Source of the DNA: Acidobacteriaceae bacterium
GTDB lineage: Bacteria; Acidobacteriota; Terriglobia; Terriglobales; Acidobacteriaceae
Direction of reading: 5' to 3'
NCBI GenBank assembly: GCA_903642265.1
Contig: CAHJWN010000005.1
Span: forward strand, 29,671 to 93,670
Length of the DNA: 64,000 bases
The position numbers and the translations under genes are program-made. Below the pieces are notes generated by a model. It did not search any database and was not told where the DNA came from. It was given only the letters and a program-made list of their open reading frames with translations. Positions 1 through 9,682 of the stretch are shown here, piece after piece (within the stretch, counting starts at the first letter, position 1; each line of letters begins with the position of its first letter).

Positions 1-3000
1 CAATGGCCACGGTGCAACCGGTTGATCCGGGAAGTGAGATTCCACAGGTGTCAGCCTGGATTGTGAAGTCGCCCGAGATGGTGGGTTGCTGCAGCATAGC
101 CGCAACTCCGCCCGTGTTTGAAATGGTTACATTTAGCGGTGGAGAACTGGACGCACCCAAGGTTACGGTGCCAAACGATGCGCTCACGGGATCAAGCACG
201 ATGGATGCGAGCGCTTCGCCCATGCCGGTGATCGCGACCGTGGCTTGGAGCGCAGTATTGCCACCGGAAGTGCTCCCGATGACGGTCAACGTTCCAGAAC
301 GGGCACCGGAGGCGATCGGCAGAAATCTGACTTGGATGGAACAGGTCGCGGAGCCAGTGAGCGATTTGCCTGCGCAGGAGTTTGATTCGGTAAAGTCACC
401 GGTGATGGCGACGCTCGTGACAGTCACCTGACCAATGCCGAGGTTGGAGATCTGAACGGCCTGCGCTGAAGAGCTCTGCCCCAGCGCCGTCCCAGTAAAG
501 CTAAGTACAGAAGGCGCGAGGCCGAGAGTCGGCGGAGCGACTCCGAAGCCAGAGAGCGAAACAGTCTGTGAACGGAACTGATCAGAGACAATGAGCAATC
601 CAGAGGTTGCGCCGTTGATCGTAGGCGTGGATGCAACCGAGATCGTGCAACTGGAATGACCGGCCAGCATGGGTCCGCAGGCGTCTACCGCAGTAAAGTT
701 TCCTCCGGTGACCTGCGCTGCGATCAGGGTCAAGGTTGTATCTCCGGTGTTGGTGAGGGTGACAGCCTGCGAGACGCTGGATGACCCAACCTGCTGCGAT
801 GTAAAGCTCAGAGCCGTAGGCCCCAGGCCATCAGTGGCCGACGATGCTCCGATTCCAGTGAGGCCTGCAGTGTGGACACCCAACGAATCCGTGATGGAGA
901 GTGTGCCAGTACGAGTGCCTGAAGCCGCAGGCGTGAAGACAACAGCCAGGGTGCATGCAGTGAAGGCTGCAAGCGTGTTGGTACAGGTGTTGGCGGACAC
1001 GCGGAAGTCGCCCGAGATGGTTGGAGGAGAGAGCGTTGTTGTCACACCCCCGGTGTTGGCGACAGTGAGGTTCTGCACCGGACTGCTTGCGCCCAGGATG
1101 ACAGTGCCAAAGCTTGCCATGCTGGGCGTGAAAACGATTGCGGGCGGAGCTAACCCGACGCCTGCTAGCGATGCCGTTGCTTGCTGGCCAGCAACGCTGC
1201 CAAGCAGGTTGATTGAGCCGGTGACTGCTCCTGCCGAGATAGGAGAAAAGGTGATCTGCAGCGTACATCCAGAGTCACCGGTGAGCACCGCTGTGGAGCA
1301 ATTATCCGTTTCGGTGAACGGACCGGTGGTGGCGACAGTAGAGATGGTCACTTGCCCGCTGCCCGAGTTCGAAACGGCAATCGTCTGAGTTGGGGAGCTT
1401 CGACCAGTCGCCGTAGGCGGAAAACTGAGCGTGGCCGGGGAAAGTCTCACTCCCGGTGGAGCAGTGCCAGTGCCAGAGAGCGCAACGGTTTGCGACCGTT
1501 CTTGATCGGACACGACGAGCGCACCTGTCAGTTGCCCTGCGGACTTAGGAGCGAATGCGATCTGCATGACGCACGTCGCGTGACCGCTGAGTGAGTTGCC
1601 GCAGCCGTTGATGACGGTGAAGTCTCCCGTCCCAATCTGCGCAGCAATTAACGTGAGCACGGAATCGCCGGAATTGACCAGGGTGAGTGTCTTGCTGGCA
1701 CTCGCGGTACCGACAAGCTGCGTAGCAAAGCTAAACGAAAGCGGCGACAGGCTGTCAGTTGCCGCGGATGCTCCGCGACCGGTGAGCGAGACGGCCTGCG
1801 TGCCGGCCGAGTCAATAACGATCAGGCTGCCGTTTCGCGTACCGGCGCCTGTCGGACTGAATACCATCGAAAGGCTGCAACCCACTCCTGAGGGCAGCGA
1901 CGCAGCGCACGTGCTGGCTACGATCTGGAAGTCCCCCGCGATGGCAGGAGGCTGCAGCGTTGCCGCCGCGCCGCCGGTGTTCGAGAGAGTGATGTTCTGC
2001 GCAGCGGTCGTCTGACCTACCATGGCTAAACCGAAGTCCAGGTTCAGCGGGTTTAGAACCACTGTCGGGGCCGACACGCCAACGCCTGTGAGGCTTGCGG
2101 TAGCTTGACCGCCAGCAATGTTCGCGAAAAATGTCAAAACGCCTGTGTTGGAGCCCGTAGCTATCGCGTGAAAGACGACCTGGACGGAACAGCTATCCCC
2201 AGGCACCAGGGAAGCACCAGCGCAGTCATCGAACTCCGCAAAGGAGCCGGTCGTCGCAAGCGCGCTCAGGATCAGGGGCGCCGTGCCGATGTTCGTGACG
2301 GTGATACTTTGCGGGGCGCTGTCACTCCCAACCATCTGTGCGGCAAAGCTGAGCGAGCCGGGCATCAACGCAATCTGCGCGCTGGTGGGTGGCGCTGCGG
2401 TGAGCAACGGGATCTGCCAGATGCCACGACCGTAAGTTGCGGCACGAAGTAGCCCTGTAGAGGAGCCGCCAGCCGGAAGCGCGGCAGCGACTGAGAGTTG
2501 AACAACCGGTGCGTTTGGTAAGCCCACGCCCAAAATGTCCCAGCAATTCTGGGTAGAGCATGTGGTGACCTGGGAGGTGACATAAACCCCTGTATCCATT
2601 GCGATGTAGACGGAATTGGAGTCGTTCGGATCAGTCGCGACGCTGTTCGCCGGAGCGTTCGGCAGATTTGAAGTGACGTTGGTCCAATGAGCTCCTGCGT
2701 CAATGGAGCGGTAGAGGTGAGGCGCGTTCACGCCGTTCCCGGCAAAGCCCATCACCGTCGCATACACGGTCCTACCCGTGGGATCGTGAGCATCAACAAC
2801 CACAGAGGAGATGTCGAAGCCGGCAGGATTGAACACACCGTCATCCGCAGCGTCGTTTGCCACAGGAGACAGTGCCAGGTCCGACCAGGCAGTCAAAGCA
2901 GTCGCCATGTTAGCGGCAGAGGTAGAAAAGATGTGCCCGCCGAAGTCTCCGCCTCCATCATAGGTTCCGGCAAGCCCGGCATAGAGTGCTTCCGAGCCGG

Positions 3001-5206
3001 AGTTCGGTGCAGGCAGGCCGGTTGCTGTCGGGCCACCTGCGCTCAAGGCTCGCACGTAGGCGTTGTCGATGCCGCAGGAGGAGTTTTGCGAAGCGCCGAA
3101 CTCCTTGCTTAGGACGTTTGTGGCCGACCACGAAGAGCCGCTGGTCGCGGCACCGCGCCAAAGCCTGCAGGTCCCGATGACTACGTCCGAGGTCAGAGCA
3201 GGATCGAGAATCCACGGAGCATCGATCAGCGAATCATCTTCGCCTGTTTGAGCAGGTCCGACGGTTGGCAGGCCCACGAAGTCTGAAGAGGTGCACTCAG
3301 GTCCTTTGCTGCAATACGCGATGCTGACACCCGGGCCGGTCGAGATGTACCAGTTGGTTGGCGTGAGTGGATCGATGGCCGTAGCTCCTCCTTCACCGGC
3401 TGCAAGTTGCGGCCAGGGAGCATTCGATCCAGCGCTGGATGTCGCTGCCGTGCCATTCGCGCCGGCGCCGACCAGCAGTGTGTTGGCATCGGTCGGATGC
3501 TGTGAAAAGCTCACAACCTCGGTCAGCGATCCAATGCCACCGTTCAGATCCTGGAAGTGAGTCGCATCATCTGAGGAACACGGCGACTGCTGCTGGTTGA
3601 CGCCATCTGTCGAGCGCCAGAGGCCACCATCGTTGCCAATGTAAAGCAGCGGTGATGTGCCCGCCAGCACTGCAAGTGCGTGCTGTGATGGTGCAACGCG
3701 AGCGGGTGCAGAGCACCCGTTCTCCGTGTTTGTCGTGTTGCGGAAGTTGCATCCGGAAACGAGCGAGCACCTGTACAGATCAACCGTGCCTGCAAAGACA
3801 AGCGTGTCCGAGCCTGAAGCTACGGCCGCAAGCGAAAGATCGTAGTCACCTTGCAGAACTGTCTTATCCGACTGTTCAAGTGGCGTGGTGTTGAGTTTAG
3901 AAGTGAATGTCAGGGAGTTGCGGGAGCAGGCAGTGCCGGACGCAGCACAGATATCGCGCCAGATGCCCTGGTCCCGCAACTGAGCATCGACCGTGAAGGC
4001 GAACGTGTCGCCGCTGACCGGCTCTACAGCAAGTGTTCCGCGGAAAACAGGACACGCTGTGCTGCCAGTCTGGCCTGGGTTCACGGGGCATGCTGACGCT
4101 GTAAGACCTGTGCCGGGCTGAACGGCAAGACGAGTCCAGGCCGCTCCGTCTGTTGACTCGTAGTAGCCGTGGTATCGAACCGCAGCGTAGAACCGCTGCC
4201 GCATTGCGTTCCAGACGACAGCCGTCGCTGCGTTGCCGCCGGAGTTCAATCCGGTGCTTTGCGGCCGTTGCACGATCTGGTTTCCATCCTTGATCGTGGC
4301 CATCTGCCACGTGACCCCTGCATCGTTTGAGTAGTAGAGACCAGGTACGCTCTGGGTTGCGGATGGCGCGTTGACCAGTTCCCCTTCAGCCGCGTCTGAG
4401 ACGGCGGCTACCGCGACGTTTGGCGAGAGGGTGTTCCAGGCGAATGCCGCAAACCCAAGGCCAACAAACGAGTGCGTTCCGTAAACACCATCCTGCGATT
4501 GATGGATCAGTGTCCAGGTGGCTCCCCCATCGGCAGAGCGAAGTATGCCGCTGCCATAGTAGGAGTCCAGGGCGTCGTTTGGATCTCCAGTGCCAGCAAG
4601 GATCACGCCGTTTCCAATACTCAGCGCTCCGATGCTGAGTGACGGAATGGTATTGGTACCGAGATCAGGGCTGAATACAGGCAATGTATCAGTGACGGGT
4701 GTAAAGGTAACGCTGGAGGCGGCGGCGTTCGTCGACTTCCAGACACCGCCACCTGTAGTTCCGATATACACCGTATTCCCGGTCTGGTCGGCGGGATCAA
4801 TCGCAATCGAGGTGACGCGTCCGGTCACATTGGCATAAGCGAGGCTGCTGATCTGGAGTGGTCCCAGTTCTTGCCATATACCGGTAAGCGCGGTAGCGCG
4901 AGGCTGGTTCAGCATCGCAGCATGTTGCTGACGTGCGCGGTCCATAGCAGCGGCAGGGCGCAACTGCAGTGGAGATGCTCTGCCTGTAAGGAACTTCTTT
5001 GTGCGCAGAGAATGAGAAGCGCTGCCGGGTAACCTGACTGCAGGTGGCAGTGACAGTGCCTGGGCCTGGGCGTATCCGTGCCCCCTGGAGATCGCGAATG
5101 CCGCGGACAGCACGGCGAAACATACTGATGCGCAGATGATCGCGGCGCGGCAGCGTCTCTTTACTAAGGTCGCCGATTGGAAGCAATAATGGACGCTCTG
5201 GCGCAT
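1..5206 (-). CDS. Giant secreted BNR-propeller / choice-of-anchor-D repeat protein (partial, C-terminus outside window)
   Basis: One minus-strand frame stays open from an ATG at 5206 to the window edge, giving at least 1735 residues. The N-terminus (MRQSVHYCFQSATLVKRR, then a hydrophobic stretch ending near AAFA) looks like a Sec signal peptide. Residues about 100-930 are BNR/Asp-box type beta-propeller sequence (for example LRSADGGATW, LYYSNDAGVTW, LYRSIDAGAHW, closing with YGRGIWQIPLL). From about residue 940 there are eight tandem Ig-like choice-of-anchor-D (ASH-type) domains of about 100 residues; each has a 'LSF...VG' start, a paired-Cys 'C...L..G..C' segment and a 'L.G.G' end. These fall into an A-B-C, A-B-C, A-B order. 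Such proteins are usual in Acidobacteriota, are predicted extracellular or cell-surface, and have no known substrate. The frame and domain types are clear from the sequence; the function is unknown. Confidence 0.85.
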   Translation of the reverse strand, partial: MRQSVHYCFQSATLVKRRCRAAIICASVCFAVLSAAFAISRGHGYAQAQALSLPPAVRLPGSASHSLRTKKFLTGRASPLQLRPAAAMDRARQQHAAMLNQPRATALTGIWQELGPLQISSLAYANVTGRVTSIAIDPADQTGNTVYIGTTGGGVWKSTNAAASSVTFTPVTDTLPVFSPDLGTNTIPSLSIGALSIGNGVILAGTGDPNDALDSYYGSGILRSADGGATWTLIHQSQDGVYGTHSFVGLGFAAFAWNTLSPNVAVAAVSDAAEGELVNAPSATQSVPGLYYSNDAGVTWQMATIKDGNQIVQRPQSTGLNSGGNAATAVVWNAMRQRFYAAVRYHGYYESTDGAAWTRLAVQPGTGLTASACPVNPGQTGSTACPVFRGTLAVEPVSGDTFAFTVDAQLRDQGIWRDICAASGTACSRNSLTFTSKLNTTPLEQSDKTVLQGDYDLSLAAVASGSDTLVFAGTVDLYRCSLVSGCNFRNTTNTENGCSAPARVAPSQHALAVLAGTSPLLYIGNDGGLWRSTDGVNQQQSPCSSDDATHFQDLNGGIGSLTEVVSFSQHPTDANTLLVGAGANGTAATSSAGSNAPWPQLAAGEGGATAIDPLTPTNWYISTGPGVSIAYCSKGPECTSSDFVGLPTVGPAQTGEDDSLIDAPWILDPALTSDVVIGTCRLWRGAATSGSSWSATNVLSKEFGASQNSSCGIDNAYVRALSAGGPTATGLPAPNSGSEALYAGLAGTYDGGGDFGGHIFSTSAANMATALTAWSDLALSPVANDAADDGVFNPAGFDISSVVVDAHDPTGRTVYATVMGFAGNGVNAPHLYRSIDAGAHWTNVTSNLPNAPANSVATDPNDSNSVYIAMDTGVYVTSQVTTCSTQNCWDILGVGLPNAPVVQLSVAAALPAGGSSTGLLRAATYGRGIWQIPLLTAAPPTSAQIALMPGSLSFAAQMVGSDSAPQSITVTNIGTAPLILSALATTGSFAEFDDCAGASLVPGDSCSVQVVFHAIATGSNTGVLTFFANIAGGQATASLTGVGVSAPTVVLNPLNLDFGLAMVGQTTAAQNITLSNTGGAAATLQPPAIAGDFQIVASTCAASLPSGVGCSLSMVFSPTGAGTRNGSLIVIDSAGTQAVSLTGRGASAATDSLSPLSFSFATQLVGTASASKTLTLVNSGDSVLTLIAAQIGTGDFTVINGCGNSLSGHATCVMQIAFAPKSAGQLTGALVVSDQERSQTVALSGTGTAPPGVRLSPATLSFPPTATGRSSPTQTIAVSNSGSGQVTISTVATTGPFTETDNCSTAVLTGDSGCTLQITFSPISAGAVTGSINLLGSVAGQQATASLAGVGLAPPAIVFTPSMASFGTVILGASSPVQNLTVANTGGVTTTLSPPTISGDFRVSANTCTNTLAAFTACTLAVVFTPAASGTRTGTLSITDSLGVHTAGLTGIGASSATDGLGPTALSFTSQQVGSSSVSQAVTLTNTGDTTLTLIAAQVTGGNFTAVDACGPMLAGHSSCTISVASTPTINGATSGLLIVSDQFRSQTVSLSGFGVAPPTLGLAPSVLSFTGTALGQSSSAQAVQISNLGIGQVTVTSVAITGDFTESNSCAGKSLTGSATCSIQVRFLPIASGARSGTLTVIGSTSGGNTALQATVAITGMGEALASIVLDPVSASFGTVTLGASSSPPLNVTISNTGGVAAMLQQPTISGDFTIQADTCGISLPGSTGCTVAI

Positions 5207-5464
5207 ACTCCCGCTCCGGACTGCTTGCGGCATCTTGGTCGATGCTCGAAGCAGATCGTCGGTGAGTTAACACAGAACTGGAAGGAGGTAGAAGACTGCT
5301 GTTCGAAAGTGGACGAGTTGGCTGGATATGCAGCGTACAGCTCTGGTGGCTGCTGAAGTGGCCCGACTCTCTAACATGCAACCTGAGCAGGTCGCGGGCC
5401 TTCCCTGCACACCTCGAATCTATCACCAGGCGCACGCATGAACTACGCCTTTGTTGCGGAGGAA
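5207..5464. other. Intergenic region, upstream of the giant repeat protein
   Basis: A 258-base gap between the stop of the epimerase and the start of the giant protein, both on the minus strand. It probably holds the promoter of the giant gene. I see no RNA gene, no strong hairpin and no convincing -35/-10 pair. Minus-strand frames crossing it lack protein-like composition. Confidence 0.4.
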
Positions 5465-6412
5465 TTATTGCGACATCGTGTCCAGGTACCAGGCCACGGT
5501 CCGGCGGAGTCCTTCTTCAAAGCCAACAATCGGCTTGTATCCGAATGCCTCCTGTGCTGCCGTCACGTCTGCCAGCGAGTCACGGACGTCTCCCGCCCGC
5601 ACTGGACCATAGGACGGCTCACCAGAAAAGCTTAGAAGGCTCGCCAGAACGCGAAAAGTCTCATTAAGCGTGTGCCGTTCACCGCATGCCACATTGAACA
5701 CCCGGCCTGCCACCTTCTCGGCAGGCGCGGCCATTGCAAGCAAATTGGCACTGACAGCGTTGTCGATGTAAGTAAAATCACGACCTTGCTCGCCATCCCC
5801 AAAGATCGCAGGCTGCTCTCCGCGCATCATCTGCAGAATGAATTTCGCCATAACACCGGAGTACGGCGAATCCGGGACTTGGCGCGGCCCAAAGATATTG
5901 AAGTAGCGAAGACAGACTGTCTCCAGCCCGTAAACCCGCCAATACGACTGCATATACAGCTCCCCGGCTAATTTCTGCACGGGGTAGGGAGCAATCGGCT
6001 GCGGGGTCATGCCTTCATGCCGAGGAAACCCTGGCTGATTGCCATACGCGGATGAAGACGCGGCGTAAACCACCCTGCGGACACCATTTGCCCGCGCACC
6101 TTCGAGAACGTTAAATGTTCCGTCAAGATTGCACTCATGGCTGGTGCGGGGATCTTTCACCGACCGCGGAACAGACGGCAACGCTGCCTGGTGCAGGATG
6201 TAATCCACACCTTCGCAGGCGCGGTTCACCGCTGCAGCGTCTCGCAGATCACCTTCATGGAACTCAATGCGGTGGAGTATCTGGGCGAGATTGCGACGAC
6301 TGCCAGTAAGAAAGTTATCGAAGGCACGTACTTTGTCTCCGCGAGAGACAAGAGCATGCGTCAGGTGCGAGCCGATAAAGCCGGCAGCGCCGGTAATGAG
6401 GTATGTGGCCAA
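5465..6412 (-). CDS. NAD-dependent epimerase/dehydratase (UDP-glucose/UDP-GlcNAc 4-epimerase-like, extended SDR)
   Basis: A 315-residue extended short-chain dehydrogenase. The N-terminus carries the NAD-binding GxxGxxG motif (TGAAGFIGSHL, about residues 7-17). The active-site region SSSAYGN plus YPVQK gives the Ser-Tyr-Lys triad, followed by RYFNIFGPRQ, typical of the UDP-hexose 4-epimerase branch. It should interconvert sugar nucleotides for envelope polysaccharide or LPS; the substrate cannot be told from sequence. The only in-frame start is TTG at 6412, because a TGA lies five codons upstream and no ATG fits before the Rossmann motif. It begins 18 bases after the photolyase stop on the same strand, so the two are probably cotranscribed. 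Confidence 0.85.
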   Translation of the reverse strand: MATYLITGAAGFIGSHLTHALVSRGDKVRAFDNFLTGSRRNLAQILHRIEFHEGDLRDAAAVNRACEGVDYILHQAALPSVPRSVKDPRTSHECNLDGTFNVLEGARANGVRRVVYAASSSAYGNQPGFPRHEGMTPQPIAPYPVQKLAGELYMQSYWRVYGLETVCLRYFNIFGPRQVPDSPYSGVMAKFILQMMRGEQPAIFGDGEQGRDFTYIDNAVSANLLAMAAPAEKVAGRVFNVACGERHTLNETFRVLASLLSFSGEPSYGPVRAGDVRDSLADVTAAQEAFGYKPIVGFEEGLRRTVAWYLDTMSQ

Positions 6413-6430
6413 GTGCTTAGGATATCAACT

Positions 6431-7900
6431 TTAGGTAAGCTTGAACTCCGGCGGCGTGGCGCTAGGGCCTCCGGGAAGGGCGTTCATGTCGCGGATGTAC
6501 TTCTTCGAATCGAACTTCTTGCCTGTGGAGGCGCCAGACATGTAACGGATCTTGCCGAAGATAGGCCGGTCAAACCAGGGTCGGTCGAATTTTCCGACGA
6601 TCGCCCACGCAATACCGGCATAGCCGCCTGGATCGCGTCCGTCAATCTCGTACTTATCGTTCAGGTAGATGCAGTACTTCATCGCTGTCGGGGCGTCCGG
6701 GGTCCATTCAAGGATCTTCTTAGCCCAGTACATTCGTAAGTAGTTATGCATCCATCCGTGCCGCACCATCTGGATCTGGGCGGCATTCCAAAGCTCATCA
6801 TAGGTTTCCGAGTTTTCAAGTTGCTTCAGAGTGTAGAGATGTTCGCGTTCGTCACGATCATGTTCGGCTATCGTCTTCTTGGCCCAGTCTTCAGCGCAGT
6901 CAGCGTTATCGTAGTTAGGATTGGTGCGGACGAAATTGATAGACAGCTCACGCCAGGCGATCAATTCGTTGATGAAGCTGTCACGCGCTTTCCCCAGCGC
7001 TGGATTCGCTTTCGCAGCGGCTTCGACAGCAAGCGCGATCGTCTGCGGGCCAATGTGTCCGTAATGCAGATACGGTGAGAGGGCCGAAGTGCCATCCATC
7101 TCAGGATGGTTCCGGGTAGCATCGTAAGTTTCAAGCAGCTTCGTCGTGAAGACCTTCAACCGCTTCAAGGCCGCATGCGTTCCGCCATGCCAGGTGTCCA
7201 CTGGCCTTACAGTCCGATCGAGATGGTCCCAACCCAGCGTAATGTCCTCATGTACGGAGTCAGAATGAAAGTTCTTCGGCCGCTGCCACGCTTGCTTCGC
7301 ATGAGGATTTTCGTAAGGCACCAGGTACTGAGGCAGTAAGCGGTACAGTCGGGGGCGGATGATGTACGCGCCGTACTGCGCGTGGTCAACCAGCTTTGAA
7401 GGGATGACGACATCGGTATCGACCGTCCAGAAAGGAATATCGATCTTCGCAGCAAGCTGCTTGCGCCACTTCTCCGGTTCCCTCATCGGGTTCTCGTCGC
7501 CGATGACGAATGCCGCATGAACATCCGCAAGGAGTTTTTCGTGCGACTCGTGAGGAGCGCGACGCATGATAAAGATTATGTTGCGCTTGGCAAGGTCTTC
7601 TTCAACGTCGGGCAATCCCTGCTGCAGGAAGACATAATGCCTCAAGTTGGCACTGGGGAAGTTTGAGATTCCAGCGAAATAAACTACCAGAGGAAGTCCC
7701 AAGGCGTTTGCGACCTCAACCGCGACGTTGACCGCATGGTTGTCGATTCCGCGCTGCGCCCGCTGCATCCAGTAGACGACGCATTTGCCTCCATGCTTCG
7801 GTGCGCCCTTACGGCGAACAGTAATCCGGGCATTGCTGAGCATCGCCTGGAGAGCTTCGGGAAGATCGTTGTCTGCCTGGGGGAAATCGTTAGCCATCAT
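6431..7900 (-). CDS. phrB: Class II deoxyribodipyrimidine (CPD) photolyase
   Basis: A 489-residue photolyase that would use light and FADH- to split cyclobutane pyrimidine dimers. Class II hallmarks are visible: the N-terminal VVYWMQRAQR motif of the Rossmann-like antenna domain (about residues 41-50), and in the FAD domain HGWMHNYLRMYWAKKI followed by GYAGIAWAIVGKFDRPW. These separate it from class I photolyases and cryptochromes. Length suits the class (about 450-500). Two adjacent ATGs are possible (7900 and 7897), with GGGAA just upstream. It is the first gene of a minus-strand pair with the epimerase; functionally the two look unrelated. Confidence 0.93.
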   Translation of the reverse strand: MMANDFPQADNDLPEALQAMLSNARITVRRKGAPKHGGKCVVYWMQRAQRGIDNHAVNVAVEVANALGLPLVVYFAGISNFPSANLRHYVFLQQGLPDVEEDLAKRNIIFIMRRAPHESHEKLLADVHAAFVIGDENPMREPEKWRKQLAAKIDIPFWTVDTDVVIPSKLVDHAQYGAYIIRPRLYRLLPQYLVPYENPHAKQAWQRPKNFHSDSVHEDITLGWDHLDRTVRPVDTWHGGTHAALKRLKVFTTKLLETYDATRNHPEMDGTSALSPYLHYGHIGPQTIALAVEAAAKANPALGKARDSFINELIAWRELSINFVRTNPNYDNADCAEDWAKKTIAEHDRDEREHLYTLKQLENSETYDELWNAAQIQMVRHGWMHNYLRMYWAKKILEWTPDAPTAMKYCIYLNDKYEIDGRDPGGYAGIAWAIVGKFDRPWFDRPIFGKIRYMSGASTGKKFDSKKYIRDMNALPGGPSATPPEFKLT

Positions 7901-7956
7901 TTCCCAACATAATTGATACCAGACCGGTTAGGATGTTGTTTCCGGCGGAGAGAGCA

Positions 7957-8487
7957 ATGCAATTTGATGAGATTTCACTTCAGCCCTGCACCATTGAGGA
8001 CGCTGAGGCTCTCGCGGTTATTGGCTCCGCAACGTTTCTCGAATCCTTCGCCGGAGTGCTCGAAGGTACCTCGATACTGCTGCACTGTCAGAAGCAGCAC
8101 TCCGCTGAGATTTACAGGACCTATCTGTCCAAAACAGACACGCAGGCATGGTTGGCGATCGTGCAGCCAGGCGATGCCCCAGTCGGCTACCTGATGCTCA
8201 CCAGGCCTGATCTTCCCCTGGCTGACATCACCGAACAGGATATCGAGCTAAAGAGGATCTATCTCTTCACTCGCTTCCAACGATCAGGCGCAGGACGTCT
8301 CCTGCTGAATCGATCACTGGACGCCGCAAGACATGCTGGGAAGACTCGCGTTCTCCTTGGAGTCTTTGCCGGGAACGACCGCGCACTCGCCTTTTATCGT
8401 AAGAACGGCTTCAAGGAATTAGGGAAGCGGACGTTTCAGATTGGCACTTCAATCTACGACGACCTTATACTTGGCCGCGCGCTCTAG
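7957..8487 (+). CDS. GNAT-family N-acetyltransferase
   Basis: A 176-residue GNAT protein. The acetyl-CoA binding motif A is seen as IYLFTRFQRSGAGRLLL, and the typical motif B region as GNDRALAFYRKNGFKELG near the C-terminus. The substrate is unknown; RimI/YjaB-like small GNATs range from protein N-termini to antibiotics. I chose the ATG at 7957 (MQFDEI) because GGAG lies six bases upstream; an in-frame ATG at 7933 would add eight residues without a better ribosome site. It is transcribed divergently from the photolyase and converges on coxD across a hairpin terminator. Confidence 0.85.
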   Translation: MQFDEISLQPCTIEDAEALAVIGSATFLESFAGVLEGTSILLHCQKQHSAEIYRTYLSKTDTQAWLAIVQPGDAPVGYLMLTRPDLPLADITEQDIELKRIYLFTRFQRSGAGRLLLNRSLDAARHAGKTRVLLGVFAGNDRALAFYRKNGFKELGKRTFQIGTSIYDDLILGRAL

Positions 8488-8499
8488 GTCGGAAACAGA

Positions 8500-8523
8500 A
8501 GACGCGTCCCGAAGGACGCGTCT
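8500..8523. terminator. Bidirectional hairpin terminator between GNAT gene and coxD
   Basis: A perfect 10-bp inverted repeat (AGACGCGTCC / GGACGCGTCT) closes on a CGAA tetraloop. It sits 12 bases after the GNAT stop and 22 bases after the coxD stop on the other strand, so it can end both converging transcripts, including the long respiratory operon. U-tracts are poor on both sides. Confidence 0.75.
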
Positions 8524-8544
8524 GTTGATAGAAGAAGATCTTGG

Positions 8545-8880
8545 TTACCAGAGACCCCACGCTCGGCTTATGTAGTCACTCAAAGTCATGGTGATCAGGA
8601 CTAGAAAAGTGAAAAAACCTGCGCCGACCGTCATTTTGATCAACCGTGATTGAAACTTCACATGCATGAAGAAGAGGATAACGACTACGGCCTTGAAGCT
8701 CGCGATGCCGAGAGCAATCACAGGATTCATCACGCCCATATCGAAGTCGGCAGCAAGTACCGTTAGTCCGGTACCGACGAGCAAAGTCGCAAAGACAGCA
8801 ATATACGTGATTGGCTGCACAATGTGATGCTCAGCATGCTCCGGATCAGTCACATTTGCGTCGTCATGATGTTGAGACAA
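8545..8880 (-). CDS. coxD: Cytochrome c oxidase subunit IV (small membrane subunit)
   Basis: An 111-residue protein with three predicted membrane helices (ITYIAVFATLLVGTGL, VIALGIASFKAVVVILFFMHV, VGAGFFTFLVLITMTL), matching the prokaryotic cytochrome c oxidase subunit IV (CtaF/CyoD-like) family. The segment FKAVVVILFFMHVKFQ is the family signature. It is a structural subunit of the terminal oxidase in the cytoplasmic membrane. The start is TTG at 8880, supported by a strong AAGGAG eight bases upstream; no ATG is available nearby. It is the last gene of the act-cox operon. Confidence 0.9.
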   Translation of the reverse strand: MSQHHDDANVTDPEHAEHHIVQPITYIAVFATLLVGTGLTVLAADFDMGVMNPVIALGIASFKAVVVILFFMHVKFQSRLIKMTVGAGFFTFLVLITMTLSDYISRAWGLW

Positions 8881-8908
8881 GTTGAATCTCCTTCTTTGCG
8901 GAATCGCC

Positions 8909-9682
8909 CTACGTGAGTGGATGGCGGTTTATGAGATAGAGCAGCGGAAAGAGGAACAGCCATACGATATCGACGAAGTGCCAGTAGAGCCCGAAGTTCT
9001 CAATGGGAGCGACATAACCGGTCGAGAACTCTCCTCGATGCGCCCGCCACGTAAGCCAGAACAGAATCCCCAACCCGATAATCATGTGCAGGGCGTGCAT
9101 GCCCGTCATAGCGAAGTAAAGGAAGAAGAAGATCTGGGTTTTCTGAGCCATGTCAGGGGCCATAGGCACCTGCGACGGCTTACCGGTTTTGGCGTCGATT
9201 GGTGGATTGATGAACTCGTGCACATCAAAGCTTGCGCCCGGAATGTGATGCTTCTCCCACTTCTCGTGATACTCGTCAGCCTTGACGCCAAGGAATGCAA
9301 ATCCGAAAAGCGTCGTCAGGATAAGGAAGAGAACGAGCAAGCCCTTCTTCTGGACCTCTGCCGCCCAGACACCAAGGGCCATAAAGAAGCCGGAACTGAT
9401 CAGGATGACGGTATTGATCGCACCTTCTGTGACGTTTAGCTGGTTGGAAGCCGCAACAAACGCGGGGTTATACCAGTTGCGGTACAAAAGATAGGCAAAG
9501 AACATGCCACCGAAGAACATAATCTCGGTGAGCAGGAACAACCACATGCCAAAACTGCCGGCTTCACGCTGCTGTTCTTCTGTCTCAAAATGATGGCGGT
9601 GCTGCGGCAAAGCAATATGCTCATGCCCGGAACCGACTGCTGTTTCATGCGTGTGAGGATGCGTGGCAGTGGCGTTATCCAA
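8909..9682 (-). CDS. coxC: Cytochrome c oxidase subunit III
   Basis: A 257-residue membrane protein of the COX3/CtaE family. The N-terminal His-rich soluble segment ([23 protein letters not shown]) precedes helices such as [21 protein letters not shown] and the C-terminal [19 protein letters not shown], which is the conserved subunit III signature. A long loop between helices (about residues 140-170) is extra compared with short five-helix forms. The TTG start at 9682 overlaps the end of coxA by eight bases, with GAGG nine bases upstream. The subunit stabilises subunit I and may help proton uptake. Confidence in identity is high; the exact start is less certain. Confidence 0.93.
   Translation of the reverse strand: MDNATATHPHTHETAVGSGHEHIALPQHRHHFETEEQQREAGSFGMWLFLLTEIMFFGGMFFAYLLYRNWYNPAFVAASNQLNVTEGAINTVILISSGFFMALGVWAAEVQKKGLLVLFLILTTLFGFAFLGVKADEYHEKWEKHHIPGASFDVHEFINPPIDAKTGKPSQVPMAPDMAQKTQIFFFLYFAMTGMHALHMIIGLGILFWLTWRAHRGEFSTGYVAPIENFGLYWHFVDIVWLFLFPLLYLINRHPLT

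Noticed and set aside
669..2015. Plus-strand open frames opposite the repeat region
   Set aside because: They are antisense shadows of the choice-of-anchor-D repeats; the minus frame alone shows domain motifs over the full length.
4797..5435. A 212-codon minus-strand open frame over the start of the giant gene
   Set aside because: Its composition is unlike protein (many Arg/Ser/Cys), and it overlaps in another frame the signal peptide and propeller of the giant protein.
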